A stretch of 64,000 nucleotides of DNA, from contig CM057844.1 in NCBI GenBank assembly GCA_030068075.1, positions 2,790,001-2,854,000 of the forward strand, in the 5' to 3' direction. The stretch's first letter is position 1, and the number at the start of each line of letters is the position of its first letter. Both the position numbers and the translations under genes were made by a program. Below, in pieces: positions 54,164-63,795 of the stretch. Origin of the DNA: Paguma larvata. Taxonomy: Eukaryota > Chordata > Mammalia > Carnivora > Viverridae. The notes beneath the pieces were generated by a model, which saw only the letters and a program-made list of their open reading frames with translations, searched no databases and was not told where the DNA came from.

Positions 54164-55419
54164 ACAGAGTCCACCATGCCCAGGACATTTAAAAAATCTT
54201 AATTTTGCCTATAATTCCAAGAATAACTTGAGAAAGATGCCAGTTTCCCTTCCTTGGTAAAAATTAAAGTTCGTACTTTAGGCCAGAAAGCCAAAGGACC
54301 CCGACTGCAAATGCCGCAAGTACTCGCTCCAGTGACACTTAGGAAGTGGAAAGAAAGGAGCCACCACCGGTGAAAGCTGAGGGTAGTTAGAGAACAAGGA
54401 CTCTCTGAGAGACTAGTGAGGGGTGAGGGCACTTTTGGGAGTTGCTGAGTGGGTAAAGCATAGTGTTAGGGTTTGTTTTCAGGACTTTTTACACTCAGGT
54501 GTTTTGTGCTACAGGGAAATTATCTCCTTCCCATGAATCTGGAGAAATTGAAGATCCGTGAATATGGCTTGCAGCAGAGCAATCGGCCTCACACAGACAA
54601 TATTCATTCGGCACAAAGCTTTCCCTTTCCTCCAGGGATCCCAAAGAACTTTTTAAATGCTTATTTCATTAGCCCCCAGAAGCGCCTGGTGAGATGGGGA
54701 AGTGCCAAGAAATTCTATCTGTGTCCTGCACAATGGAAGACAGAGATCTTCCCCGGGACAAAGGAAACTGTGGAATGAGAGAAAAGCCTGGAACCTTTGT
54801 CCCCATGCACACAGCTCTGTGTTTCCAATTACTCTTCTTAGGCCCCTCGTTGCCAGAATACACAACTTTGTTCAAACAAACACACCCAAGAACCTAATAA
54901 CTTTCTGAAATCCACATCTAAGTATAAATTTGGCCCTCTGGACCCCCAGGAGACCTCCTGATATGTGGCTGCTTGCTTGTAGAAAAACCCATTGCCGTGA
55001 TGTCATGGACTTTGTTTCTGAGAAAAGACTATTGTTTTATCTTAGGAGGAAGGATGTTGGGGGCAGCGGAGGACAATTTGGTATTTGTCTTTAACCGAGA
55101 ATGTTGAGAGCAACTTCTACTCATCTGTGAAGGGTATTCAGTAAACTCAAACCATCTAAATCATTTGTGGTTTTGTAAAATCAAAACTTTGTGGAGGAGG
55201 GGCTCAAGACAGTGTAACCCAATTGCCACTCCCAAATGTGGACTGCACTTAGTGACTTCCTTCCAAAAATTAGAAAATGGAAAAGAGAGAGAGTAGCTTT
55301 AGGGTGACCAGTGGATAAAGCTTACTACCAACAGACACGTTGGTGGCATGTTCCCTTGATATGACGTGTTGAAAATGGCACTCTGCCTCTGTGGTCTTCC
55401 TGCCCATATGCCCATAACC
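54164..55419. other. Mostly unique DNA with an open 101-codon frame
   Basis: The plus frame 54473-54778 (101 codons) includes an acceptor-like 'TTTTGTGCTACAG' at about 54501-54513, but no donor and no recognised domain. Part of it (54635-54710) looks like an old SINE (separate entry). Other frames at 54653-54908 overlap on both strands. Confidence 0.4.
54635..54712 (+). mobile_element. Possible ancient CORE/tRNA-SINE fragment
   Basis: 'GGGATCCCAAAGAACTTTTT', 'AAATGCTTATTTCATTAGCC' and 'GGTGAGATGGGGAAGTGCC' resemble the 'ggatcccaaagcactttacaaacatta ... gtgaggta ... gatggggaa' pattern of very old amniote SINEs. Too short to classify. Confidence 0.3.
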
Positions 55420-55621
55420 CCCATCTAACCATGAGAAAACACCGGGGAGACCTACACTGAGGAATCGTCTACAAAATGCCTGACCAACACTCTTCAAAGT
55501 CATCAATAAAGGAAAATCTGAGAAACAGTTATCAATCAAAGAAGGATTATGGAGACATGAAAAATAAATGTAGTTTCATCTCCTGAGCAAAATGCTGGAA
55601 CATAAAAAGGACATTAAAAAA

Positions 55622-55645
55622 GCAAACAAACAAACAAACAAAAAA
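55622..55645 (+). repeat. (CAAA)n microsatellite
   Basis: About five CAAA units immediately before the SINE's upstream duplication. Confidence 0.85.
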
Positions 55646-55649
55646 CTAG

Positions 55650-55878
55650 GGGTGCCTGGTGGCTCACTTGGTTGAGTGTCAAACTTCAGCTCAGGTCATG
55701 AGCTCACCATTTGTGAGTTTGAGCCCCACATTGGGCTCTGTGCTGACAGCTCAGAGCCTGGAGTCTGCTTCGGATTCTGTGTCTCTCTCTCGCTCTGCCC
55801 TTCTCTCACTCATGCTCTGTCTCTTTCTCTCTCTCAAGAATAAACCAAACATTTTTAAAAAATTTTAAAAAAGGAAAA
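55650..55878 (+). mobile_element. SINEC, plus
   Basis: GGGTGCCTGGTGGCTCACTT head, 'GGGCTCTGTGCTGACAGCTC' core, CT-rich tract, AATAAACCAAAC tail. The TSD is a short A-rich/CTAG match (AAAAACTAG against AACAACTAG). Confidence 0.92.
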
Positions 55879-56100
55879 AACAACTAGTGAAACCCGAATG
55901 AAACATGAAGTTCATTATAGTAACATGGTGTCATCAGTTCCTTAGTTATGATTAATATAGCCACCAATATAAGCTGATAATATGAGAAACTGAACGAGGA
56001 GGAGTACACAGGTGCTTTTCCAAACTGTCTTTACCACTTTTCTAGAAATTGAAAACTATTCTTATTTTAAAAGATTATTTAAATAAAACTAACCATAAAA

Positions 56101-57149
56101 AAGGTTTGGCCCCAGCACCGGTGGTGTGTAAGTCCAGTCCTTCTGAAGAGTTTTTTTTAAATAATTTGATATAAAATTAAAGCTCTTGAGTTCTTTCTAG
56201 GTTAGAGTAGGCAAGAGGGTTTTGAGGGTTTTGGTAATAAAATGATGAAATTCTTCAGAGCAAAAAGACCAGTCATATTATGGTAAGGAATACAAATAGA
56301 AATACCTAATACTGAAAAAAAAATCTGAAATCCAGCCCCTTTTTTTATACTCTTTGACATAGGCTTGGGTACTAGTGGTCAAGGATGCTCCTAATACTTG
56401 GCCAAAGTGACTGCAGGACTATGGGGGCCTAACTCCAAAGGGTCAGTGTGGACTTCTTATTAAATGTGGTGGATCAATCAGTCTTTGTTTTTACTACCTC
56501 CCCAAAATTACCACAATGATGAAAGGTGAGAAAAAGTATAATAAACTATTTGGACAAATAAAACAAAGAAAGGGGTATCCCTGGAACGTTTTAGACAAGA
56601 AAACAGCTACACTGACTAAACATGCATCAGTGTAGATTCCTTCTATATGACAATTCATGGATGAACTGGTGGTAACATAGTCAGAAAAGCAGAAAAAAAA
56701 CATATAAACCAAGTGCCTGGGAAAGGAGGAGCACCGAGGAATTAATTTATTCTGCAGGAACTCAGAACAGCCAATGCATCAGAGGCACCCAATACCTCAA
56801 AGGGCAGGGCTGAAGAACAGGGTGGAAAGGGGAGGATGGTGCTTCCTCCCTGGATCCAGGTTGCTGACAGACATCTTCCCCGATCCCAAGGCAGGTGATC
56901 AGTTCATTCTCTGGACACACGAACCAGGCTGGTTTACGATTCTGGACACACACTGAGGAGACTCAGTCTCAGGACTGACTCCCGGAAGAGTTGAAAATTC
57001 CCTCTGTGAACAATAAGACCATTTTCCAGGACCTGTTTCAAAAGGCCCGTAGCCTGGTGTGTGCTCCCCAAACCATGAATTAGAGGATTCTTCTGAGGAA
57101 ACAGACTCCAAGGCACTTAACTTATCCAGAGAGACCCCTCCAGATATAG
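56101..57149. other. Unique non-coding DNA
   Basis: Frames of 60-72 codons at 56494-57116 overlap on both strands; no domain and no exon recognised. Confidence 0.45.
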
Positions 57150-57775
57150 ATTTTTTTCGGCTGAACTGTGTCTCCCCAAAATTCCTATGTTGAAGTTCTT
57201 ACCCTCAGTACCTCAGAATGTGGTGATATTTGGAAACAGGGCCTTCAAAGATGTGATGAAGGGGTGCCTGGGTTCCTCAGTGGGTTAAGCACCAACTCTT
57301 GATTTAGGGTCAGGTAAACATCTCACAGTTCGTGAGTTTGAGCCCCACATGGGGCTCCATGCTGACAAGGTGGAACCTGCTTGGAATTATCTGTCTCCCT
57401 TTCTCTCTGGCCCTCCACTGCTCTCTCTCTATCTCTCTCTCAAAATAAATAAATAAACATTTTTTTAAAAAGAGATGATTAAGTTAAAATGAGGCCATCA
57501 GAGTTGGCCTTAATCCAATCTGACAAGTGTTCTTATAAGAAGAGGAAATTTGGTTGTACAAAGAGACACCAGGGATTTGCATACACAGAGGAAAGGCCAT
57601 GTGAGGACACAGCAAAATTGGCCATCTGCAAGCCAAGGAGAGAAGTCTATGGAAGAAACCAGCCCTGCTGATTTCCAAAACTTCTGATCTCCAGAACTCT
57701 CAGAAAATACATTTCTGTTGTTTAAATTGCCCCATGTGCGTTACTTGGTTATGGCAACCTGAGCAAACTGATGTA
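57150..57775 (+). mobile_element. MaLR (MLT1-type) LTR, split by a SINE
   Basis: 'GGCTGAACTGTGTCTCCCCA', 'AATTCCTATGTTGAAGTTC', 'CAGTACCTCAGAATGTGGTG', 'TTTGGAAACAGGGCCTTCAA', then after the SINE 'AATGAGGCCATCAGAGTTGG', 'TTCTTATAAGAAGAGGAAAT', 'GGCCATGTGAGGACACAGC' and 'CATTTCTGTTGTTTAAATTG'. This is a solitary LTR of an ancient ERVL-MaLR element; no internal coding region is present. Confidence 0.82.
57267..57469 (+). mobile_element. SINEC, plus, inside MaLR LTR
   Basis: 'GGGTGCCTGGGTTCCTCAG' head, 'CATGGGGCTCCATGCTGACA' core, CT-rich tract, AATAAATAAATAAACA tail. Flanked by the LTR's own GATGTGATGAAG / GATGATTAAG sequence, an imperfect TSD. Confidence 0.92.
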
Positions 57776-58603
57776 TGGATGCTTGGATGTCCTCCAGTGA
57801 GAAAGCAGGTCATGGTATCATGAACTCCACCAGTTCACAGGTCTTACCCAAGTGCATGGAGTTTCTGTATTGATCAGGGCCTCAGCAAGAAATACTAATG
57901 GCACTCTCAAAAGGGGAGATAGAGCCAAGTTTAATAAAGGGGATACTCACAGAGCTGAGGGTGTGGTTAAGGGAAACCAAGATGGAATGGTGAAGGCCCT
58001 GGGAGGAGAAACAGAGGCAGCTGTTATCACCTCTGTGTCTGCAAGTTAGGATGGGAGTGTTCCTAGAACCCAAAGAGGGCTGAGGCTATTAGAGAAGATC
58101 AACTGAGAGGAGATGTCTGTCACCTTCAACAGAGGAATGCAGTCCTTGTAAGACACAGCTCAGCAGAAGACCCAGGACATCAGTTCCCCAAACATTCTCT
58201 CATCCTGATGTCTGACCCCCTGCCAGTGCTCCAGTGGCCAAATCCCATCAGAATCCAGAGTATAAAGGAAGCCAGGTGATGCAACTAGGTTAGCCTGTGG
58301 GACCCAGAGCAGAGTGGAAGGGGTGCAGTCTGCAGTGGCCAGTAAAAAATATATCCAGCTCACTTTCCAATTAGCTCTCAGTTCCTCTTTTCTAAGTCTG
58401 AAATGGCTTCCAGGAGCACAAGATGAGTGAATCCCTTCAACATGGAAGAGAGACCAATACCAAATAAGCACACAAACCTACAAATAAGCAAACAAAGGGA
58501 AACTAAGAAAAATGGACATGCAGTGAAGAGGATAAACATTTTTATAAAGAAACCCAGAGGAAGTAACATAGTGGACATTGGAACATATATACATCAAGAA
58601 TCC
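57776..58603. other. Mostly unique DNA
   Basis: A 103-codon minus frame at 58160-58471 and smaller ones have no domain. The A-rich part from about 58380 may be old LINE sequence continuing after the SINE. Confidence 0.4.
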
Positions 58604-58812
58604 GGGGCGCCTGGGTGGCTCAGTCGGTTGGGTGGCCGACTTCAGCTCAGGTTATGATCTTGCAGTCTGTGAGTTCAAGCCCCGCATTGGGCTCTGTACT
58701 GATGGCTCAGAGCCTGGAGCCTGCTTCGGATTCTGTGTCTCCTTCTCTCTCTGCCCTTCCCTTGCTCACCCTATGTCTCTCAAAAATAAAATAAAAACGT
58801 TAAAAAAAAAAA
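58604..58812 (+). mobile_element. SINEC, plus, well preserved
   Basis: The head GGGGCGCCTGGGTGGCTCAG keeps its CpG sites, as do GCCGACTTCAGCTCAGG and CCCGCATTGGGCTCTGTACT. Little diverged and probably one of the youngest SINEs here. No clear TSD found. Confidence 0.95.
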
Positions 58813-59099
58813 GAAACAAAAGCCAACATAAGATTTGACTATCTTAGGTGGCCATTGGAATCCAAAAAAAAAAAAAAGAATCCAAAGTCAAGTCATTACA
58901 TTCTCAGCAATGCCATGTTACGAAAGATGGAAAAAATCAGATAATGTGAAGAAAGTCTTCTAAATTAAAATATACCATTACCAAAAATAGTAAGAAGTTA
59001 GAAGAATTTGTTCAGAAAGTAAAACAAAGAAAAAAAAGATATAAAATGAGTAAGAAAAGATAAGAAACTTACAGAAGCAATACAGAAGACAGAACACCT
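58813..59099. other. A-rich DNA, probably old LINE
   Basis: Poly(A) at 58866-58878 and A-rich sequence without stable frames; likely decayed LINE sequence, not provable by eye. Confidence 0.35.
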
Positions 59100-59580
59100 G
59101 ACTCCTTGGAAACTCAGAAACAGTAAGAAAAAAGGGTAAAGAAGTCACTCCCATCACATAAGTACTGGGGGACACTTCTCTATCCCCGAGGCCATGAGTC
59201 TCCAGACTGAACGAGTCCTAGGAGTACCTAACCAAAGAGATGAAAACATACACATCAAAACACATGTTCCTGAGGTTTTAGAATTCTAGAGAGAAAGCAG
59301 TATCTGGAGAAAGAAAGAGAGAGAGTCGGGGGTTGGGGGAAGGAGAGGAAAAAGACTAGAGAGAAGCAGAGAGAGGGAGAGGAAGATAGAGAAAGGGAGA
59401 AAGACAGAGAGAGAGAAAGGGAGAGAGTGAGAAAGAGGAACCCATCAAAAGGAAATGAAATCAGAAAGCAACACTGGAAGAGTAAAAGTTGGTGCAACTA
59501 GACTGTAAGTTCTGAGAACAGTGTAGAATTCTGTATTCAGACAAATAAAGTGTAAGGGAGAATAAAAACATTTCAAAAAC
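59100..59580 (+). mobile_element. Old L1M/HAL1-like fragment with a purine tract
   Basis: 'GTTCCTGAGGTTTTAGAATT' and 'CAGACAAATAAAGTGTAAGG' match A-rich internal L1M blocks. They are interrupted by a GA-rich tract at 59289-59441. Confidence 0.4.
59289..59441 (+). repeat. GA-rich purine tract
   Basis: About 150 bases almost free of pyrimidines, mostly GAGA, GGGAGA and AAGAGAG. Possible triplex (H-DNA) former. Confidence 0.85.
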
Positions 59581-59582
59581 AC

Positions 59583-60180
59583 CAGGACTTCTGCGGGATA
59601 TGCTAGGAAGATGGAATAGATGCACTTTCCCTCTTCCTCTTGCTAAGAACAATGAAAATCCAGGACATTCTATGTAAAGCAAGCATAAGAGACTCTGGAA
59701 AGTGGAGAGAAAGCTGACTGGCTAGGAACCTCAGAACCCAAAGAAAACTATAGTGGGTGAGTTGCAAGCTTTTATCTCACCTCATATATCCCAGAATTGG
59801 AACTGAAGAAGCCAAGAACCCAGAAATGCTAACAGGCACAGCTAAGAAAAGCGCTTGTAACAAAACTTTGCTCTCTAGCCAAAGCACTAGGCAGGTGGCC
59901 AGGAGCCTAGAAAGACAGAAAATTTTTTGACAAGAACCACTATACTCCAGCCAAACCCCACAGAAAAAACGGGGTCCCATCCTTACCCACCCCAATCAAG
60001 GCCGCATTAGGAACCTGGAATTTCATCCTCAGTGGGCTGCAGCAGGGAGGCTCACCCCCACAATGGGGTGGTATCAGAGAAGCCCCCAAGGAAGCCAAGA
60101 CTTCCATCCCGGTCAGTCAGTAAGAGCTCCCACTCTTATGCAGTCAAGAGAGACACTGTAGGGAAACCAGACTTGTTATA
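59583..60180 (+). mobile_element. Old L1M 5'-region fragment
   Basis: 'GAAGCCAAGAACCCAGAAAT', 'GCTAACAGGCACAGCTAAGA', 'GACAAGAACCACTATACTCC', 'AAGGCCGCATTAGGAACCTG', 'CCAAGGAAGCCAAGACTTCC' and 'GGTCAGTCAGTAAGAGCTCC' match the 5' UTR-type region of old L1M elements. The next LINE segment is in the opposite orientation. Confidence 0.55.
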
Positions 60181-60439
60181 GATGTTCCTCATCAAGTTGA
60201 GAAGTTCTAATCTCTTCTATTTTTCTGAGAGTTTTTATCATGAATGGGTGTTGAATTTTGTCAAACGTTTTTCTCTTTCATCAACTGATATGAACACATG
60301 ACTTTTTCCTTAACTTGTTAATACGGTGGATTACATTGATTTGTTTTCAGATATTGAACCACCCTTTCCTTGCACTCCTGGAGAAACACCCGCTTGGTCA
60401 TGATATATAATTATCTTTGTTAAAAATCACTACATCTGT

Positions 60440-60605
60440 GGGACGTGTGGGTGGTTGAGTCTGTTGGAGGTCTGACTTTGGCTCAGGTCATGATCTTGCG
60501 GTTTGTGACTTTGAGCCCTGTGTGGAGGCTCTGTGCTAACAGCTGGGAGCCTGGAACCTGCTTCGGATTCTGTCTTCCTTTCTCTTTGCCCTTCCTCTGC
60601 TCACA

Positions 60606-60669
<64 letters not shown>

Positions 60670-60704
60670 AATAAATAAAAATATTTTAAAAATTAAAAAA
60701 AAAC
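60440..60704 (+). mobile_element. SINEC, plus, with expanded (CT)n
   Basis: 'TGGGTGGTTGAGTCTGTTGG' head, 'GAGGCTCTGTGCTAACAGC' core. The SINE's CT-rich tract has grown to a 59-bp run. TSD AAAATCACTACATCTGT (60423-60439) against AGAATCATTGTATCTGT (60705-60721). Confidence 0.93.
60608..60666 (+). repeat. (CT)29 microsatellite inside SINEC
   Basis: Uninterrupted TC/CT run; gives spurious Leu-Ser and Arg-Glu frames on the two strands. Confidence 0.95.
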
Positions 60705-60842
60705 AGAATCATTGTATCTGTAATTAGTGGGGATACGGGTCTCTTTTTTTGGTACTATCTTTGTCTGTCTTGCATGTCAGGATAATACTATCTTCATAAT
60801 ATAAAACTGGCACAACATCCTTTTTGCCATATTCCTTTGGTC

Positions 60843-61462
60843 AAGTAGTCACAGAGCCCAGATTGCAAAGGAAGGGGCATAGGCTCATCTCAATGGGAAA
60901 AGTACAAAGAATTTTGAGGCCATGCTTTAAAATCACTATGACTAGAAAGGTATTAGAGAACTAAGTTTCAACTCAGAATGCATTATTTTGGAAGAATTTG
61001 CTCATGAGATAGTAGTGTGGTTTCAAAATATCATAGGCGAAATCCTTTTTTGCTGAGCGGAAGGAGAGAGACATCCCGTGTTGGTGCCTTATCTCCTTTA
61101 TTTCTAGGGGAATGTGTTCTAAGTTACTGAAGTAATGTGCAAACAAACTTCTGTAACCCAACCCTTTCTTTGAATTATATTTCTTAATTCTGCAATTTAA
61201 AAAGTCCGTGGGGACAAGTTGTGCAAGGTGACTGACAGGATCCACTGGAGGCTGACAACGAGCTGGATAAGAAAATAGTGGTGATCATGGCACAAGATAT
61301 TGACCGTGCCCGAAATGTGCTGTCCTGAAATCCAAGGGTGAGCTATGCCTGCTCTGTGTCTCATTCTTAGATAAAGGACAGCCAGCAAAGAGTGTGTGCT
61401 TGCTCCCAGGTCCTGGGGCCAGTACCCTGGGGGCAGAATGTGGTTTTCTGGTGAGCCTTAGT
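60843..61462. other. Unique non-coding DNA
   Basis: Minus frames of 63-90 codons overlap. No exon recognised. Confidence 0.45.
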
Positions 61463-62125
61463 TCTTTTATTACTTTGTTTTGATTCAAGTGTAATTAATA
61501 TATGATGTCATATTAGTTTCTGTTATACAATATAATGATTCATTGATGCTATGCAGGTCTCAGTGCTCATTCAGATAAGAGCACTCTTAAATCTTAATCC
61601 CCTTTATGTGTTCCACCCAGCTCCCCCTCTGGCAACCATCAGTTTGTTCTCTGTATTTAAGTGTCTGGTTGTTTGTTTGTCTGTTTTTTCCTTTGTTTTT
61701 TTAAATTCCACATATGAGTGAAATCATATGGTAGTTGCCTTCTGTTATTTCACTCAACATTGTACCTGCTAGGTCCATCCATGTTGTTGTAAATGGCAAG
61801 ATTTCATCACTTTTTATATTCCAGTGAGTATATATACCACATCTTCTTTATCTGTTCTTCTATGGATGGACGCTTGGGCTACTTCTAATGTTTGACTATT
61901 GTAAATAACCCTGCAATAAACATAAAGGTGCATGTATCTTTCCAAATGAGTGTTTTTCATATTCTTTGGGTAGTGGAATTCTCATTGGTGGAGTTACTGC
62001 ATCATGTGGTAGTTCTATTTTTAATGTTTTGAGGAATCTCCATACTGTTTTCCACAGTGGCTGCACCAGCTTGCATTCCCACCAACAGTGCTTGAGAGTT
62101 CTTTTTTCCTCACAGCCTCACCTTG
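61463..62125 (-). mobile_element. LINE-1 3' part, minus, older
   Basis: The plus strand shows reverse L1: 'TGATTCAAGTGTAATTAATA', 'AACCATCAGTTTGTTCTCTG', 'CACATATGAGTGAAATCATA', 'CCATCCATGTTGTTGTAAAT', 'TTGACTATTGTAAATAACCC', 'CATACTGTTTTCCACAGTGG' and 'TGCATTCCCACCAACAGTGC'. No usable frame remains. Confidence 0.88.
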
Positions 62126-63449
62126 GTTCTTTACATAGCTTTTGGTCAACAGAGAAGCAGCCCCATTCTTTTCCACAAGCTAGGTGAGGATTGGAGAACT
62201 CCCTATTCCTGTATGAATACAATTTTTTGGTGCTGTCTCGCATTTAGAATTGCAAAGTGTCAGTTATAGGGTAATGGAAATAAAGATGTATTTTCTCCCC
62301 ATCCAGAGTCCTGTCCTGAATCTATCCAGGGACTCCAAGATAAACACCTCTGCTTCTAACAGCAGAATTGTTTCCAGGGTTAGAACTGCACTTTGATTTG
62401 GTGAATGGATTTTTGGTTTGCAGAGGAGGTCCCTGGGCTGTGCAAGGGAGCAGAGCAGCTCTGTTGATCAGCATAATAAGCACAGACAGTTTCTTCTTGC
62501 CCCAGGAAGCCAGGATTCCAGCATATCTGGTGACTCAAGATAGGGGGAAAAAGTGGCAACAGAGAGCCTAGTGAGAGTAATTTGGACCATGGCAGGCCCT
62601 TGGACTCCTCCAGGGCTTGCAGAGGGGTGACCAGGGAAACAATGTATCTGTTCTGTTAATGTTTTCTCCATTTTCCCCTGTAGTCCTCCTGTCTGCCTAC
62701 TTTCTGCATACAAGTCCCTTGTTGGGTGTCCAGGGATGACAGAGAGGGAGCTATGCCAGTACCCAGAAGAAATGAGAACTGGAGAAGATAACGAGAAAAA
62801 AAGAAAAGACACCCACCCTTCCACTCACATCTGTCTTTTAAAAACTCATGTGGAAGTCAAAGTACCATATGGAGTTTAATCACAAGGTGTCTGTGAATTC
62901 CAGGCCCCACTGCCTTTAGAAGCATGTGGGTCAGTGGGCTTCTCTCTGCTTTATGGGGTGAGCAAAACAGATGAAGCCAAAAGGAAGAGGATTTGCTTTC
63001 CAAAGGGTCCAACTTTGATCCCCAAGTCAGCTTTTTACTTGGAGTCCTGGCCAAAGCAGGCAACAGAATGGTTCTGACTCAGCTGAGCAAAGCTGGTGCA
63101 ATGGCTTCTGGTCACCAGCACTCACACAGCAACCTGGGCCCTGGGCACACAGCTCGAGAACCTTCCCAATCCATGCACCACTTCCGAAACTCCGAAGAGT
63201 GGAATCATAATAACAACTGAGCTGTGTTTCAACATCTAGCACATTCTATGATCCAGACTGGCCCTGCTGTCCCTGTTCAGACTTCCTTTTCTCCTTTCCC
63301 ACGAGCCTCATTCTCCAGGATTTGGAAGATGCATTCCTGGGCATGTTCCTGCTGTTTCTCAAGGCCGGGTCACCTGGGCTCCCAGGCCCACCTGGTTGCC
63401 TTGGCCCCAGCTTGAAGAGTGAATTCTTGGTACATAGAAATTTGCTTAG
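62126..63449. other. Unique DNA with a short Gly-X-Y stretch
   Basis: Repeat-free. Frames of 63-118 codons overlap on both strands. On the plus strand at about 63363-63406, one frame reads KAGSPGLPGPPGCLGP, four consecutive Gly-X-Y triplets as in collagens. An acceptor-like CTCATTCTCCAG lies at 63308-63319, but there is no strong donor afterwards; the best is TTG|GTACAT at 63429. An L1 has inserted 60 bp downstream. Confidence 0.35.
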
Positions 63450-63463
63450 AAATATCTTGGACT

Positions 63464-63781
63464 TAGTCTCACAAAGTCTACCTATTCGTGGAAACATATG
63501 GTATCTGTCTTTTTCTGACCAGGGGGAGGGCTAGAGGGGAAAGGAAAAAAAGACACAGAGAGGGAGGGAGATAAAACATAAGAGACTCTCAAAGACTAAG
63601 AACAATCTGAGGGTGAGGGAGGTGAGGGAGGTGAGGGAGGTGAGGAAGGGGGAGAGGGGGTGACAGATATTAAAGAGGGCACGTGTTGGGATGAACACTG
63701 GGTGTTATATGTAAACCAATTTGAAAATAAACTATTATAATAAAAAAAACCTGAAAAAAAATAAACTAAGAAACAACAAAA
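63464..63781 (+). mobile_element. Young LINE-1 3' end with 56-bp 5' inversion
   Basis: 63464-63519 is L1 sequence in reverse orientation ('CTATTCGTGGAAACATATGG'). 63520-63781 is the direct 3' UTR and tail (ACATAAGAGACTCTCAAAG, 'GGATGAACACTGGGTGTTAT', A-rich tail). In L1 coordinates the two parts nearly abut. The TSD AAATATCTTGGACT at 63450-63463 and 63782-63795 is a perfect 14 bp. Confidence 0.94.
63609..63652 (+). repeat. GGTGAGGGA minisatellite in L1 3' UTR
   Basis: Four units of GGTGAGGGA-type sequence. Other L1 copies in the window have one at the same position (for example 7776-7800). Confidence 0.85.
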
Positions 63782-63795
63782 AAATATCTTGGACT

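Larger units (their letters stand above)
55420..56100 (+). mobile_element. Old interspersed repeat, copy 2 (family unresolved), split by a SINE
   Basis: Same block order as 11530-12210: 'GGGGAGACCTACACTGAGGA', 'TGACCAACACTCTTCAAAGT', ATGGAGACATGAAAAATAAA, 'GGACATTAAAAAA', [SINE], 'TAGTTATGATTAATATAGCC' and 'TTTCTAGAAATTGAAAACTA'. Confidence 0.55.
60185..60842 (-). mobile_element. Old L1M ORF2 fragment, split by a SINE
   Basis: The plus strand shows reverse ORF2: 'TTTTTATCATGAATGGGTGT', TGAATTTTGTCAAACGTTTT, 'GTGGATTACATTGATTTGTT', 'CCACCCTTTCCTTGCACTCC', and after the SINE 'CATGTCAGGATAATACTATC'. The catalytic RT region lies in this part of L1, but it is too decayed to read. Confidence 0.75.

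Noticed and set aside
60483..60668. Arg-Glu repeat protein on the minus strand
   Set aside because: Produced by the (CT)29 microsatellite inside a SINE.
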